Positions 44,389 to 53,213 of a stretch of 64,000 bases of DNA are shown here, one piece after another. Position 1 is the first letter of the stretch; every line of letters starts with the position of its first letter. This DNA is from Bog-532 sp963824545 (GTDB lineage: Bacteria > Actinomycetota > Actinomycetes > Streptosporangiales > Streptosporangiaceae). The notes beneath the pieces are model-generated. The model searched no databases. It saw only the letters and a program-made list of their open reading frames with translations, and was not told the DNA's origin. The translations under genes and the position numbers were made by a program. The stretch spans positions 62,001-126,000 of the forward strand of contig CAWGPP010000027.1 of assembly GCA_963824545.1 (NCBI GenBank), in the 5' to 3' direction.

Positions 44389-45241
44389 GCGCCGCGGCCT
44401 GAACGCGCCACCGCCGTCGTTCCTGTGGACCCGGCGCATCGTGCTTACCCTGCTGGCGGCGTTCGCGCTGGTGCCGGTGTACGTGATGGTCAGCAGCTCG
44501 CTCAAGCCGCTGCAGGACGTGACCAGCACGTTCCGGTGGATTCCGTCGCCGCTGACCGTGGCCCCGTACCGCGACATCTGGTACACGGTGCCGCTGGCCC
44601 GTTACTTTCTCAACTCACTGATCGTCTCCTCCGCGGCGGCGGCGCTGTCCGTGGCGGTGGCCGTCTTCGCCGCCTACGCGGTGAGCCGGTACGCCTTCCG
44701 CGGCAAGCGGATCTTCACGACGGCGGTGCTGTCCACCCAGATGTTCCCGGGCATCCTGTTCGCGCTGCCACTCTTCCTGATCTTCGTCAGCATCGGCAAC
44801 GCGACCGGCATCCCGCTCTACGGATCGCGCGGCGGCCTCATCATCACCTACCTCACGTTCTCGCTGCCGTTCGCGATCTGGATGCTCACCAGCTACTTCG
44901 AATCGGCACCGAAGGCGCTGGACGAGGCCGCGCTGGTCGACGGGTGCGGGCCGGTCCGCGCGCTGTTCCGGGTGGTCATCCCGGCCGCGCTGCCCGGCAT
45001 CATCGCGGTCACCATCTACGCCTTCATGACCGCCTGGGGTGAGGTGCTCTTCGCCTCCGTGATGACCAACAACACCACCCGGACCCTGGCCGTCGGGCTG
45101 GCCGACTACTCGACGGAGAACAACGTCTACTGGAACCAGATCATGGCCGCCTCGCTGGTCGTCAGCGTGCCCGTCGTGACCGGCTTCCTCCTCATGCAGC
45201 GTTACCTCGTGGCCGGCCTCACCTCCGGGGCGGTCAAGTGA
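44381..45241 (+). CDS. Sugar ABC transporter permease (MalG type)
   Basis: 286 residues, six membrane segments, with the EAA motif in LDEAALVDGCGPVRALFRVV. It overlaps the MalF-type gene by eight bases. The two permeases form the membrane channel of the importer. No dedicated ATPase gene is in the locus; such systems often share a common MsiK-type ATPase encoded elsewhere. Confidence 0.92.
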   Translation: MPRRRGLNAPPPSFLWTRRIVLTLLAAFALVPVYVMVSSSLKPLQDVTSTFRWIPSPLTVAPYRDIWYTVPLARYFLNSLIVSSAAAALSVAVAVFAAYAVSRYAFRGKRIFTTAVLSTQMFPGILFALPLFLIFVSIGNATGIPLYGSRGGLIITYLTFSLPFAIWMLTSYFESAPKALDEAALVDGCGPVRALFRVVIPAALPGIIAVTIYAFMTAWGEVLFASVMTNNTTRTLAVGLADYSTENNVYWNQIMAASLVVSVPVVTGFLLMQRYLVAGLTSGAVK

Positions 45242-45273
45242 GCCGTGGGTCCCCACCAGAAGAAGGGCGGTCG

Positions 45274-46644
45274 ATGGACGACCTCAGCGTGCTACCAACT
45301 GGCTTCACCTGGGGCGTAGCGACCTCGGCGTACCAGATCGAAGGAGCGGTCAGCGAAGGCGGCCGGTCCCCGTCGATCTGGGACACCTTCTCCCATACCC
45401 CCGGCAAGACCGCGGGCGGCGACACCGGCGACGTCGCCTGCGACCACTACCACCGGTGGCCCGGGGACATCGCGCTGATGAACGAGCTCGGCGTCGGAGC
45501 CTACCGCTTCTCGATCGCCTGGCCGCGCGTGCTGCCCGGCGGCTTCGGGCCGGTCAGCCGGGCCGGCCTGGCCTACTACGACCGCCTGGTGGACGCGCTG
45601 CTGGCGGCGGGCATCACCCCGTTCCCGACGCTGTACCACTGGGACCTGCCGCAGGTGCTGCAGGACCGGGGCGGCTGGGCCGAACGCGAGACGGCGCTGC
45701 GTTTCGCCGACTACGCCGCGCTGGTGGCCGGCCTGCTCGGCGACCGGGTAACGGACTGGGCCACGATCAACGAACCGCGCTGCGCCGCGTGGATCGGCAA
45801 TCTTGAAGGACGGCACGCGCCTGGCCTGTCTGACATCGATGTCGCCGTGCCCGTGTCCTACCACCTGCTGCTCGGGCACGGCCTGGCCACCCAGGCGGTG
45901 CGGGCCGCGGTGCCGGACGCCCGGGTCGGCATCGTCAACGTGCTGCACACCTGCGAGTCGGCCACCGACCGGCCGGAGGACATCGAGGCGACGGCGCGGT
46001 ACGACGGCCACGTCAACCGCTGGTGGCTGGACCCGATCCACGGCCGCGGCTTCCCCGAGGACATGCAGAAGATCTACCAGGCCGTGCTGCCCGAGCGGCC
46101 GGGGGATTTGGCGGCCATCGCCGCGCCGCTCGACTGGGAGGGCGCGAACTACTACTCCCCTACCGTCATCGCCGACGATCCGGGCGGCGCCATCCCGTAC
46201 GCCCGGGACCTGCCCCGCCGCGGCGTCCCGCAGACCATGCTGCGCTGGGAGATCCGCGCGGCCGGCCTGGAACAGGTTCTGGTCCGGCTGGCCAGCGAAT
46301 ACGGCGCACGGCGGGTATACGTCACCGAGAACGGCTCCGCCTGGGCCGACCAGGTCGCACCGGACGGCCGGATACACGACCACGAGCGGGTGCGCTACCT
46401 GGAGGAACATCTGGCCGCATGCGCCCGCTCCGCGGCGCGCGGCGTCCCGCTGGCGGGATATTTCGCCTGGTCCCTGCTGGACAACTTCGAATGGGACTAC
46501 GGATACCACGCGCGGTTCGGCCTGGTCTACGTGGACTACCCGACCCAGCGGCGGATGATGAAGGACAGCGGCCGGCGGTACGCGGAGATCATCGCGTCGC
46601 ACCGGCGGCGGGTGGCCGCAGCGCCGGGTGGCGGCCCCGCCTAG
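45274..46644 (+). CDS. Beta-glucosidase, glycoside hydrolase family 1
   Basis: About 456 residues. The N-terminal GFTWGVATSAYQIEGA, acid/base Glu in TINEPR and nucleophile Glu in VTENGSAW are typical of GH1. It is cytosolic and hydrolyses beta-glucosides taken up by the preceding importer. I place the start at ATG 45274; a GTG at 45238 overlapping the permease stop (GTGA) would add twelve residues and would give translational coupling. Confidence 0.92.
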   Translation: MDDLSVLPTGFTWGVATSAYQIEGAVSEGGRSPSIWDTFSHTPGKTAGGDTGDVACDHYHRWPGDIALMNELGVGAYRFSIAWPRVLPGGFGPVSRAGLAYYDRLVDALLAAGITPFPTLYHWDLPQVLQDRGGWAERETALRFADYAALVAGLLGDRVTDWATINEPRCAAWIGNLEGRHAPGLSDIDVAVPVSYHLLLGHGLATQAVRAAVPDARVGIVNVLHTCESATDRPEDIEATARYDGHVNRWWLDPIHGRGFPEDMQKIYQAVLPERPGDLAAIAAPLDWEGANYYSPTVIADDPGGAIPYARDLPRRGVPQTMLRWEIRAAGLEQVLVRLASEYGARRVYVTENGSAWADQVAPDGRIHDHERVRYLEEHLAACARSAARGVPLAGYFAWSLLDNFEWDYGYHARFGLVYVDYPTQRRMMKDSGRRYAEIIASHRRRVAAAPGGGPA

Positions 46645-46700
46645 CGGGGCCGGGGGCGCCCGATGGCCTACCCTGGGGAAGGCCCATTCTGCGGGACACT

Positions 46701-46733
46701 TTCGCTCGACACTTATTATAAGAATTGAGCGAA
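46701..46733 (+). promoter_or_regulatory. Nested palindrome operator before ROK repressor
   Basis: TTCGCTC (46701-46707) has its exact reverse complement GAGCGAA at 46727-46733. Between them lies CTTATTATAAG (46712-46722), itself a palindrome. The centre is A/T-only in a very GC-rich genome and includes a -10-like TTATTATAA. This is a good candidate operator/promoter for autoregulation by the ROK protein starting eleven bases downstream. Confidence 0.65.
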
Positions 46734-46743
46734 GGGGGATCTG

Positions 46744-47982
46744 ATGCCGGAGCGAAGGCGATGGACGGTTCGTGACCTGCGCCGTGACAACCGCTGCGTC
46801 CTCCTGTGGTCGCTGTACTTCGATCAGCCGTGCAGCCGGCAGGACCTGAGCGAGGCGACCGGGCTCAGCGCGGCGTCGGTCAGCAACGTGATCCGCGAGC
46901 TGATCCACGAGGGCATCGTGATCGAGGCCGGCTCGGTGGACTCCGACGGCGGCCGCCCCCGGGTGCTGCTGCGCATCAACCCGGATTACGGGTACGTCGT
47001 CGGCATCGACGTCGGCGAGACGCGGATCCGCGCCGAGCTGTTTGACCTGACCATGGCCGTGCGGGCGAACGCCGACTATCCGCTGGAGCCGCGTGAGCAC
47101 GGCGTGGACGTGGTGGTCGAGAAGATCCTGTCCTGCCTGTCGGCGGTACTGCGCGACAGCGGGGTGCCGCCCGAGGCCATCCTCGGGGTCGGCGTCGGCG
47201 TGCCCGGGGTGGTCGAGCAGGTCGCCGAGGTGGTGCTGTACGGGCAGACGTACGGCTGGGACGGCGTGCCGCTGGAGCAGTTGGTGCGGGCCGGTACCAG
47301 CCTGCCGCTGTACATCGACAACGGCGCGAACACGATGGGCCTCGCCGAGCTGTGGTTCGGCGCGGGCCAGGGTGCCCGGCACGCCGTGGTGTGCCTGATC
47401 GGCTCCGGGGTCGGCGCGAGCATCATCGGCAACGGTGTCGCCGAGCGCGCCGGGACCACCAGCGGCACCGAGTGGGGGCACACCACGGTCATGGTCGGTG
47501 GCCGGGACTGCCGCTGCGGTTCGCTGGGGCACCTGGAGGCATACGTCGGCGCCGAGGCCATCATCGACCGCTACGGGCTCCCGCTGCCCGGCAACGACGA
47601 GGAGTCCGCGCTCGCGGCGCTCGTCGAACTGGCCGGCACCTCCCCGGAGGCGGCGCGGGTGCTGGATGAGACGGCGCTGTATCTCGGGGCCGGGATCGCC
47701 GACCTGATCAACCTGTTCAGCCCGGATCGGATCATTCTGGGCGGCTGGGCCGGGCTGCTGCTCGGGCAGCACCTGCTGCCCGCCATCCGCGCCTCGGCCC
47801 GCGAGCACGCGCTGCGGCACCCGTTCGACCAGACCACGATCACCGTGGGCCAGCTGGGCCCGGACGCGGTCGCGCGGGGCGCCGCCACGCTGCCCATCCA
47901 GGCCTTCCTGAACGGCACCGCGGCGCCGCGGCGGGCGGACGCCGACGACATCCGCCCCACCGGCACCGGCCGCGTCGGCTGA
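46744..47982 (+). CDS. ROK-family transcriptional repressor
   Basis: 412 residues. N-terminal winged helix (SRQDLSEATGLSAASVSNVI), then the ROK sugar-kinase fold (VVGIDVGETRIRAELFD, GVGVGVPGVV, DNGANTMGLAE) and the zinc-binding CRCGSLGHLE. Such NagC/Mlc-like proteins sense a sugar or phospho-sugar and repress uptake and hydrolase genes. It sits downstream of beta-glucosidase and importer genes, which it probably controls together with itself. Confidence 0.92.
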   Translation: MPERRRWTVRDLRRDNRCVLLWSLYFDQPCSRQDLSEATGLSAASVSNVIRELIHEGIVIEAGSVDSDGGRPRVLLRINPDYGYVVGIDVGETRIRAELFDLTMAVRANADYPLEPREHGVDVVVEKILSCLSAVLRDSGVPPEAILGVGVGVPGVVEQVAEVVLYGQTYGWDGVPLEQLVRAGTSLPLYIDNGANTMGLAELWFGAGQGARHAVVCLIGSGVGASIIGNGVAERAGTTSGTEWGHTTVMVGGRDCRCGSLGHLEAYVGAEAIIDRYGLPLPGNDEESALAALVELAGTSPEAARVLDETALYLGAGIADLINLFSPDRIILGGWAGLLLGQHLLPAIRASAREHALRHPFDQTTITVGQLGPDAVARGAATLPIQAFLNGTAAPRRADADDIRPTGTGRVG

Positions 47983-48046
47983 GGCCCAGCACCGTCTGGC
48001 TCACCCAGGACTTCTCGAACTAGGGCACCGCCGGCCGCAGACAGCA

Positions 48047-48112
48047 CCGCCGGCCGCGCCCACCACGGTCAGGCTGCGCGTGGCAGCCCGCGTGGGAGGG
48101 TGCGGCCGGCGG
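48047..48112. terminator. Long-stem inverted repeat between ROK and csp genes
   Basis: CCGCCGGCCGC at 48047-48057 pairs exactly with GCGGCCGGCGG at 48102-48112. A second direct copy of the left arm lies at 48028-48038, so two alternative stems can form. It lies between two convergent genes, so it may terminate transcription from both sides. Confidence 0.45.
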
Positions 48113-48135
48113 GCAGAGCTCCATTGGCCCGTTAA

Positions 48136-48339
48136 CTAGAGGGGGCGCACCTGCTCGGCCTGCGGGCCCCGGTTGCCCTGGCCGACCGAGAACTCGACCC
48201 TCTGGTTCTCCTGCAGGCTGCGGTAGCCGTCAGCCTGGATCGCGGAGAAATGCACGAAGACGTCGGCGGAGCCGTCGTCCGGTGCGATGAATCCATAGCC
48301 CTTGTCAGCGTTGAACCACTTAACGGTTCCCTCTGCCAT
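48136..48339 (-). CDS. Cold-shock protein
   Basis: 67 residues, one OB-fold. RNP1 is KGYGFI and RNP2 is VFVHFSAI; it starts MAEGTVKWFNADKG as the family does. It binds single-stranded nucleic acid and acts as an RNA chaperone. The upstream untranslated region on the minus strand (48340 to about 48500) is long, as is usual for cold-shock genes. The ATG at 48339 has AGGAGAG upstream. Confidence 0.95.
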   Translation of the reverse strand: MAEGTVKWFNADKGYGFIAPDDGSADVFVHFSAIQADGYRSLQENQRVEFSVGQGNRGPQAEQVRPL

Positions 48340-48583
48340 TCCCAATCTCTCCTACTGCGATCTTCGGGTCCACTTGTGTGTCCCCGGGCTGCTGCGACCG
48401 CCGCCCTCGGAGGATAGGCTCCGCGAGGTTCTGTGGCGCCCGCTGTCAAATTCGCAGGCACCGTGACACGGACAACGAACTTCGACGACAACCACGGCTA
48501 TTTAACACCATGCGGTGCCCTCATGCGGCATGCCCGGTGCGGTCCGCCCCGGATCCGGGTACCACAAGGGCTTTCAGGACTGG

Positions 48584-49021
48584 TCACAAGCCTGCCGGGG
48601 CTGATCTGAGGGCGGCGCGGGCGGCGTCCAGGGTGCGCATCACGGCGAGCGTGCCGTCCAGCGGCATGACCGGGGATTCGGTGCGCCCGGCGCGCAGGCA
48701 GCGGGCGACCTCTTCGGCCTCGTAGCTGAAGCCGTGCCCCGTCAGGCGGGCGGTGCGGATCTCCGGAGGCCGACCGCGCCGCCGGTGTACCGCGCGATGA
48801 CGGCGGTGTTCGCGTCGACGCCGGTCGGGGCCGGGGTGGCCAGCGCGCGGACCTCCTCCGGCTCGCCGAGCACCGTCCCGGACCAGCCCGGCGACTTCAC
48901 GGACCAGCGGGCTGAACCGCGTCCACATCGCCTCCATCGCGAACAGGCCCCGCTCGCGGGCGAGCGCGATCAGGTCCGCCGTTTCCGCCGCGGTGACCGT
49001 GAATGGCTTTTCCACCAGCAC
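48584..49021 (-). pseudogene. Gfo/Idh/MocA oxidoreductase, 5'-truncated and broken
   Basis: Begins inside the family at VLVEKPFTVTAAETADLIAL, so the whole NAD-binding N-terminus (about 90 residues) is missing. The middle (LGEPEEVRALATPAPTGVDA, NTAVIARYTGGAV) is in another frame. After about 48770 it resumes in the first frame at RLTGHGFSYEAEEVARCLRA and runs to a normal C-terminus. That makes truncation plus a frameshift and a probable internal deletion. Non-functional. Confidence 0.75.
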
Positions 49022-49051
49022 CGCGCGGTGCTCACCTGCCGAGTATGCGCC

Positions 49052-49849
49052 CTAGCGGCGCGCTTCGGCCTTGAAGAACGTGTAGCAGAACGTGCCGTCG
49101 TCCTCGGCCGCGCGGTGCAGGCCCGCGATGCCGGCCGCCCAGTCCGCCGCGTCCATCAGGCCCCGGCCGACCGCCTGGCCGCCGACGCCCTCGACCATGG
49201 CGGTGAAGGTCTTGCGGGTGAACCCGTCCACCAGGTCCGGCCGGCTGGCATCGACGTAGACCATCCGGGGTGACACGGTGACGGCCCGGTACCCGGCCTG
49301 GACCAGCAGCGGGTACAGGCGGCGCCCGATCAGCGGGTCACCCCCGGCGCCCGCCTGCAGGTCGATCAGGCACTGGATGGCGCGGCGGGCGCGGGCGTCG
49401 TCCGGGTGGAAGTAGGCCGAGCCGTGGTCGCCCTCGATGACCGTGATCGAGCCGCCCGGCCTGAGCACGGCCTGCAGCGCGGCGAGCGCCGCCGCGGGAT
49501 CCGGGAGGTGCTCCAAGACGAAGGACACGAAGACGTGGTCGAAGTGACCGGGCGCGAACGGCAGGCGGTAGATGTCACCCTGGCAGAAGGACACGTTGGC
49601 CAGGCCGGCGGCCCGCCGCCTGGCCGCGGCCAGCGAGGCGGCGGACAGGTCAAGCGAGACGAAGGACGCGCCCGGGCTGTTCCCGGCCAGGATCACCGTC
49701 TGCGCGCCGACCGCGCAGCCGGCCTCGAGCACCCGGCTGCCCGCCGGATAGCGCGTGCCCGCGTGCAGCAGCCCGGTCAGCGAGGCCGCCTGGTCGGCCA
49801 GCCGGTCCGTCTCCCCGGCGGAATACCCGTGCACGTAGTCCGTGGTCAT
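49052..49849 (-). CDS. SAM-dependent methyltransferase
   Basis: 265 residues from ATG 49849. SAM motif I is VLEAGCAVGAQ; acidic loop VSLDLS; motif FDHVFVSFVLEHLPDP; LRPGGSITVIEGDHGS. It is a class I methyltransferase similar to the UbiE/arsenite type in length, but the acceptor is unknown. It is divergent from trehalose-6-phosphate synthase, with a double-palindrome repeat between them. Confidence 0.88.
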   Translation of the reverse strand: MTTDYVHGYSAGETDRLADQAASLTGLLHAGTRYPAGSRVLEAGCAVGAQTVILAGNSPGASFVSLDLSAASLAAARRRAAGLANVSFCQGDIYRLPFAPGHFDHVFVSFVLEHLPDPAAALAALQAVLRPGGSITVIEGDHGSAYFHPDDARARRAIQCLIDLQAGAGGDPLIGRRLYPLLVQAGYRAVTVSPRMVYVDASRPDLVDGFTRKTFTAMVEGVGGQAVGRGLMDAADWAAGIAGLHRAAEDDGTFCYTFFKAEARR

Positions 49850-49880
49850 AGGCCCTGAGCCTCCGCGCCCGCCCGGGCAT

Positions 49881-49938
49881 TGTACGCAGAGGCACCTCTG
49901 CCTCAACCCGGGTGTACGCAAAGGTACCTCTGCGTTCA
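49881..49938. repeat. 58-base double-palindrome element, copy 1
   Basis: Two 26-base palindromic halves (49881-49906 and 49913-49938) flank a central CCCGGG (49907-49912). The left half holds GCAGAGG/CCTCTGC and the right half TACGCAAAGG/CCTCTGCGT. The same arrangement recurs at 60139-60196. Each half can form a hairpin. Location: between the methyltransferase and otsA. Confidence 0.85.
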
Positions 49939-49966
49939 CCGGAGGTGGGTACGGGGCACGAGTGGC

Positions 49967-51442
49967 ATGGCGCGATACGGTGAGCCGGTGACCGACGCGA
50001 TGGCGGACGACCGCCCGGTGCTGGCGGTGGCCAACCGGCTTCCCGTCCAGCACGGCGACGACGGCTGGGAATTGTCCCCGGGGGGCCTGGTCACCGCGCT
50101 GCGGCCGGTGATGTCCACCCACTCCGGTGCGTGGGTCGGCTGGGACGGCGGCACCAAGGGCATCCCGCCGACGGTGCCGGATATGGACGTGCGGCTGCTG
50201 CCGATCGCCCTGTCCGCCGCCCAGGTGCGCAACTACTACCACGGCTTCGCCAACGCGACGCTGTGGCCGCTGCTGCACTACGCGATCGAGAAGCCCCGGT
50301 TCGAGCGGGCCTGGTGGTACGGCTACCGGGACGTGAACGCGATCTTCGCCGACCGGGCGCTGGCCGCGCTCGGTGAGCAGCCGGACGCGATCGCGTGGGT
50401 GCACGACTACCACCTGATGCTGGTCCCGCAGTTCATCCGCGGCCGCCGCCCGGACCAGCCGATCGGGTTCTTCCTGCACGTGCCCTGGCCGTCGCCGGAT
50501 ATCTTCGCGCGGCTGCCGTGGCGGGAGCAGATCCTGGTCGGGCTGCTCGGGGCGGACGTGGTGGCGTTCCACACCGAGCACTACCGGAGCAACTTCGTGC
50601 GCGCGTGCGCCCGGCTGCTGTCCGGTTCGGGCATCGAGGTGCGCGGGAACGCGGTCGCGCTGCCCGACGGCCGGGTGGTGGAGACCATGGCCGCGCCGAT
50701 CTCGATCGACGCGGGCGAGTTCACCCGGCACGCCACCGCGCCGGAGACCGACGCCGACATCGCCGCGCTGACGGAGCAGTTCGCCGGGCGGACGCTGCTG
50801 CTCGGCGTCGACCGGCTGGATTACACCAAGGGGCTCGTAGAGCGGCTGCTGGCCGTGGAGATGCTGCTGGAACGCGACCCCGGCTACCGGACCAGCATCG
50901 CCTTCCTGCAGGTCGCCGTGCCCAGCCGGGACAACGTGCGGGAGTACCGGCAGCTGCGCGCGGCGGTGGAGCAGCACATCGGGCGGATCAACGGGCGGTT
51001 CACCGAGCCCGGCAACGACGTGCCCGTGCACTACCTGTACCGGGGCCTGTCCCAGCAGCAGCTCGCGGCGTACTACGCGGTGGCCGACGCGCTGCTGGTC
51101 ACCCCGCTGATCGACGGCATGAACCTGGTCTGCAAGGAGTACGTCACGGTGCAGCAGGCGCGCGAGGAGAACGGGATCCTCGTGCTCAGCGAGTTCACCG
51201 GCGCGGCCGAGGAGATGCCGCAGGCGATCTTGTGCAACCCGTTCGACGTAGAGGGGCTGTCCTACCGGATCGAGTCCGCGCTGCGGCTGCCCGCCGACGT
51301 GCGGCGGGCAGCCATCGCCGACATGGCCCGCCGCATCCGCACCTACGACGTGCACCGGTGGGTGTCCGAGCAGCTTGAGGACATCTCCTCGCGCGGCGCC
51401 AAGCTGGCCGCGGAGGCGGGCCGGTCAGGAACGGGCGCGTAG
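49967..51442 (+). CDS. otsA: Trehalose-6-phosphate synthase
   Basis: About 491 residues. It joins glucose from UDP- or GDP-glucose to glucose-6-phosphate, giving trehalose-6-phosphate for stress protection. GT20 motifs: VANRLPV, WVHDYHLMLVPQF, HVPWPSPDIF, VDRLDYTKGL and LIDGMNLVCKEYV. Start choice is uncertain (ATG 49967, GTG 49988 or ATG 50000-region); none has a strong ribosome site. No phosphatase gene (otsB) is adjacent. The last 18 bases overlap the photolyase remnant on the other strand. Confidence 0.92.
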   Translation: MARYGEPVTDAMADDRPVLAVANRLPVQHGDDGWELSPGGLVTALRPVMSTHSGAWVGWDGGTKGIPPTVPDMDVRLLPIALSAAQVRNYYHGFANATLWPLLHYAIEKPRFERAWWYGYRDVNAIFADRALAALGEQPDAIAWVHDYHLMLVPQFIRGRRPDQPIGFFLHVPWPSPDIFARLPWREQILVGLLGADVVAFHTEHYRSNFVRACARLLSGSGIEVRGNAVALPDGRVVETMAAPISIDAGEFTRHATAPETDADIAALTEQFAGRTLLLGVDRLDYTKGLVERLLAVEMLLERDPGYRTSIAFLQVAVPSRDNVREYRQLRAAVEQHIGRINGRFTEPGNDVPVHYLYRGLSQQQLAAYYAVADALLVTPLIDGMNLVCKEYVTVQQAREENGILVLSEFTGAAEEMPQAILCNPFDVEGLSYRIESALRLPADVRRAAIADMARRIRTYDVHRWVSEQLEDISSRGAKLAAEAGRSGTGA

Positions 51443-51560
51443 TGCCTGGTAGTTCGCGAGTGACCCGGCGCGCTCCGTCGCGTGGCCGACGATCCGCTCC
51501 GGGTAGCCGTCCGGCAGGCCGCCCTTGCGCCGCCACGGCTCGTGGATCTCGCGCTCGGCT
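51425..51560 (-). pseudogene. C-terminal remnant of a DNA photolyase
   Basis: On the minus strand from about 51560 to the stop at 51425: EIHEPWRRKGGLPDGYPERI, VGHATERAGSLANYQALRAR. This is the typical end of deoxyribodipyrimidine photolyases. No more of the gene is found upstream (rightwards), where the tandem phosphoesterases begin. About 45 of 450 residues survive. Confidence 0.7.
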
Positions 51561-51732
51561 CCCCTCATTCGGCCGTGGACCCGGTCAGCGGCGGCATTTA
51601 CCACGGTAGCGAGCCTGCCCGGCGGTGCCGCGGCGGGGCGTCAGGCGGCGAGTCTGGCGCAATTGCCTGAAGAGGCCGTGCCATCCGGCGCCCCGCATGA
51701 GACGATCACGGCGACCAAAGGAGGAAACGGGG

Positions 51733-53196
51733 ATGTTCGACGCACGGTGGGAAGCGATAGAGCAGCGCCAGATAAGACAGCGGACGGGGACGGTACCGCG
51801 GGTCGATCCGGGTTCCCGGCCGCAGCCGGACCAGCCGATCGGCACCGATCTGCTGCCGAAGATCAAGCACATCGTCGTGCTGATGATGGAGAACCACTCC
51901 TACGACAACTACCTGGGCATGCTGGCCGGGCGCGGGGACGGGCTGGCCTGCGGCCCGGACGGCGCACCGCTGGCGGCCAACCCGCGGCGGGACGGCAGCA
52001 TGCTGCGGGCCCACCACCTCACCTCGACGGTCCAGGTCGAGCGGGTCCCGACGCAGAGCTGGAACGTCAGCCACCTGCAGGTCGCCAACGAGCGCAACGA
52101 CGGCTTCGTGACCAGCATCGAAGACTTCGTGCCGGGTGCGGACCCGGCCGTGCCGATGGGCTACTGGACCGAACAGGACCTGCCGTTCTACTACGGCCTG
52201 GCGCGCACGTTCCCGCTGGCCGACCGCTGGTTCTGCTCCTGCCTGGGGCCGACGTTCCCGAACCGGCGGTTCATGATGGCCGGAACAGCGCACGGCCTCA
52301 TCGACGACCTGCCGTGGGACCTGGTGGACTACCCGGAAGCCGGGACGATCTTCGACCTGCTGACCAGGAACGGGATCAACTGGGTCAACTACCACAACGT
52401 GACCTCCACGCGCCCGCTGCTCAAGCGCGCGCTGGGCCTGCCGGGGCTGATCACCGCGCGCCGGATCGCCCAGCTCGGCCGGCTGTTCCCGGCGCTCGAG
52501 CGCACCGTCCGCGGCAACAAGTCCTTCACCGCCGGCCTGTACCCGCTCGGGCTGGCCGGCTACCTGCGCCACCTGCGCACGTCCCAGCAGTTCTTCGCCG
52601 ACGCGGACGCGGGCACGCTGCCGCCGTTCAGCATCGTGGACCCGGACTTCGGCGACTTCTCCGAGGAGAACCCGCAGGACATCCGGAAGGGCGAGAGCTT
52701 CGCCAGCGAGGTCATCAAGCGCGTGATGCACGGCAAGGGGTGGCCGGACACCCTGCTGATCTGGACCTACGACGAGCCGGGCGGCTACTACGACCACGTG
52801 CTGCCCCCCGCCGCGGTGCCGCCCGACGACGTCATGGCCAAGGACCTGGTGCTGGCCTGGCCGGGGTGGATACGGGCGCTGCTGAAGCCGTTGCTGCGCG
52901 CCCCGCTGACCGAGCTGCAGAACGCCGACGCCGGGCCGCGCACCTACGACCAGTACGGGCTGCGCGTGCCGGCGGTCATCGTCTCGCCGTACGCCAAGCC
53001 GGGCTACGTGACCAGCACGGTCTACGACCACACCTCGATACTCAAGCTGATCGAGGAGAAGTGGAATCTGCCCGCGCTGACCCGCCGGGACGCGGCGGCC
53101 ACGTCCCCGCTGGACGCGGTCGATTTCGACGCCCCGCCCGCCTTCCTGAAGCCCCCGGACCTGCCCGCCCCCAGCCTGGCATGGGAGGCCGGATAA
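51733..53196 (+). CDS. Phospholipase C/acid phosphatase-like phosphoesterase, copy 1
   Basis: 487 residues from ATG 51733 with AGGAGG upstream. Phosphoesterase family (PF04185 type): metal-site motif HIVVLMMENHSYDNYLG near residue 45, GPTFPNRRFMMAGTAHG, SEENPQDIRKGE and TYDEPGGYYDHV. It cleaves phosphodiester or phosphomonoester bonds. No signal peptide is seen, unlike the secreted PLCs of this family. It is followed directly by a close paralogue. Confidence 0.9.
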   Translation: MFDARWEAIEQRQIRQRTGTVPRVDPGSRPQPDQPIGTDLLPKIKHIVVLMMENHSYDNYLGMLAGRGDGLACGPDGAPLAANPRRDGSMLRAHHLTSTVQVERVPTQSWNVSHLQVANERNDGFVTSIEDFVPGADPAVPMGYWTEQDLPFYYGLARTFPLADRWFCSCLGPTFPNRRFMMAGTAHGLIDDLPWDLVDYPEAGTIFDLLTRNGINWVNYHNVTSTRPLLKRALGLPGLITARRIAQLGRLFPALERTVRGNKSFTAGLYPLGLAGYLRHLRTSQQFFADADAGTLPPFSIVDPDFGDFSEENPQDIRKGESFASEVIKRVMHGKGWPDTLLIWTYDEPGGYYDHVLPPAAVPPDDVMAKDLVLAWPGWIRALLKPLLRAPLTELQNADAGPRTYDQYGLRVPAVIVSPYAKPGYVTSTVYDHTSILKLIEEKWNLPALTRRDAAATSPLDAVDFDAPPAFLKPPDLPAPSLAWEAG

Positions 53197-53213
53197 CGGG
53201 CATCTCACCCGGC

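Noticed and set aside
45292..47820. An 842-codon minus-strand frame across the beta-glucosidase and ROK genes
   Set aside because: Antisense to two clear genes; no recognisable domain and biased composition.
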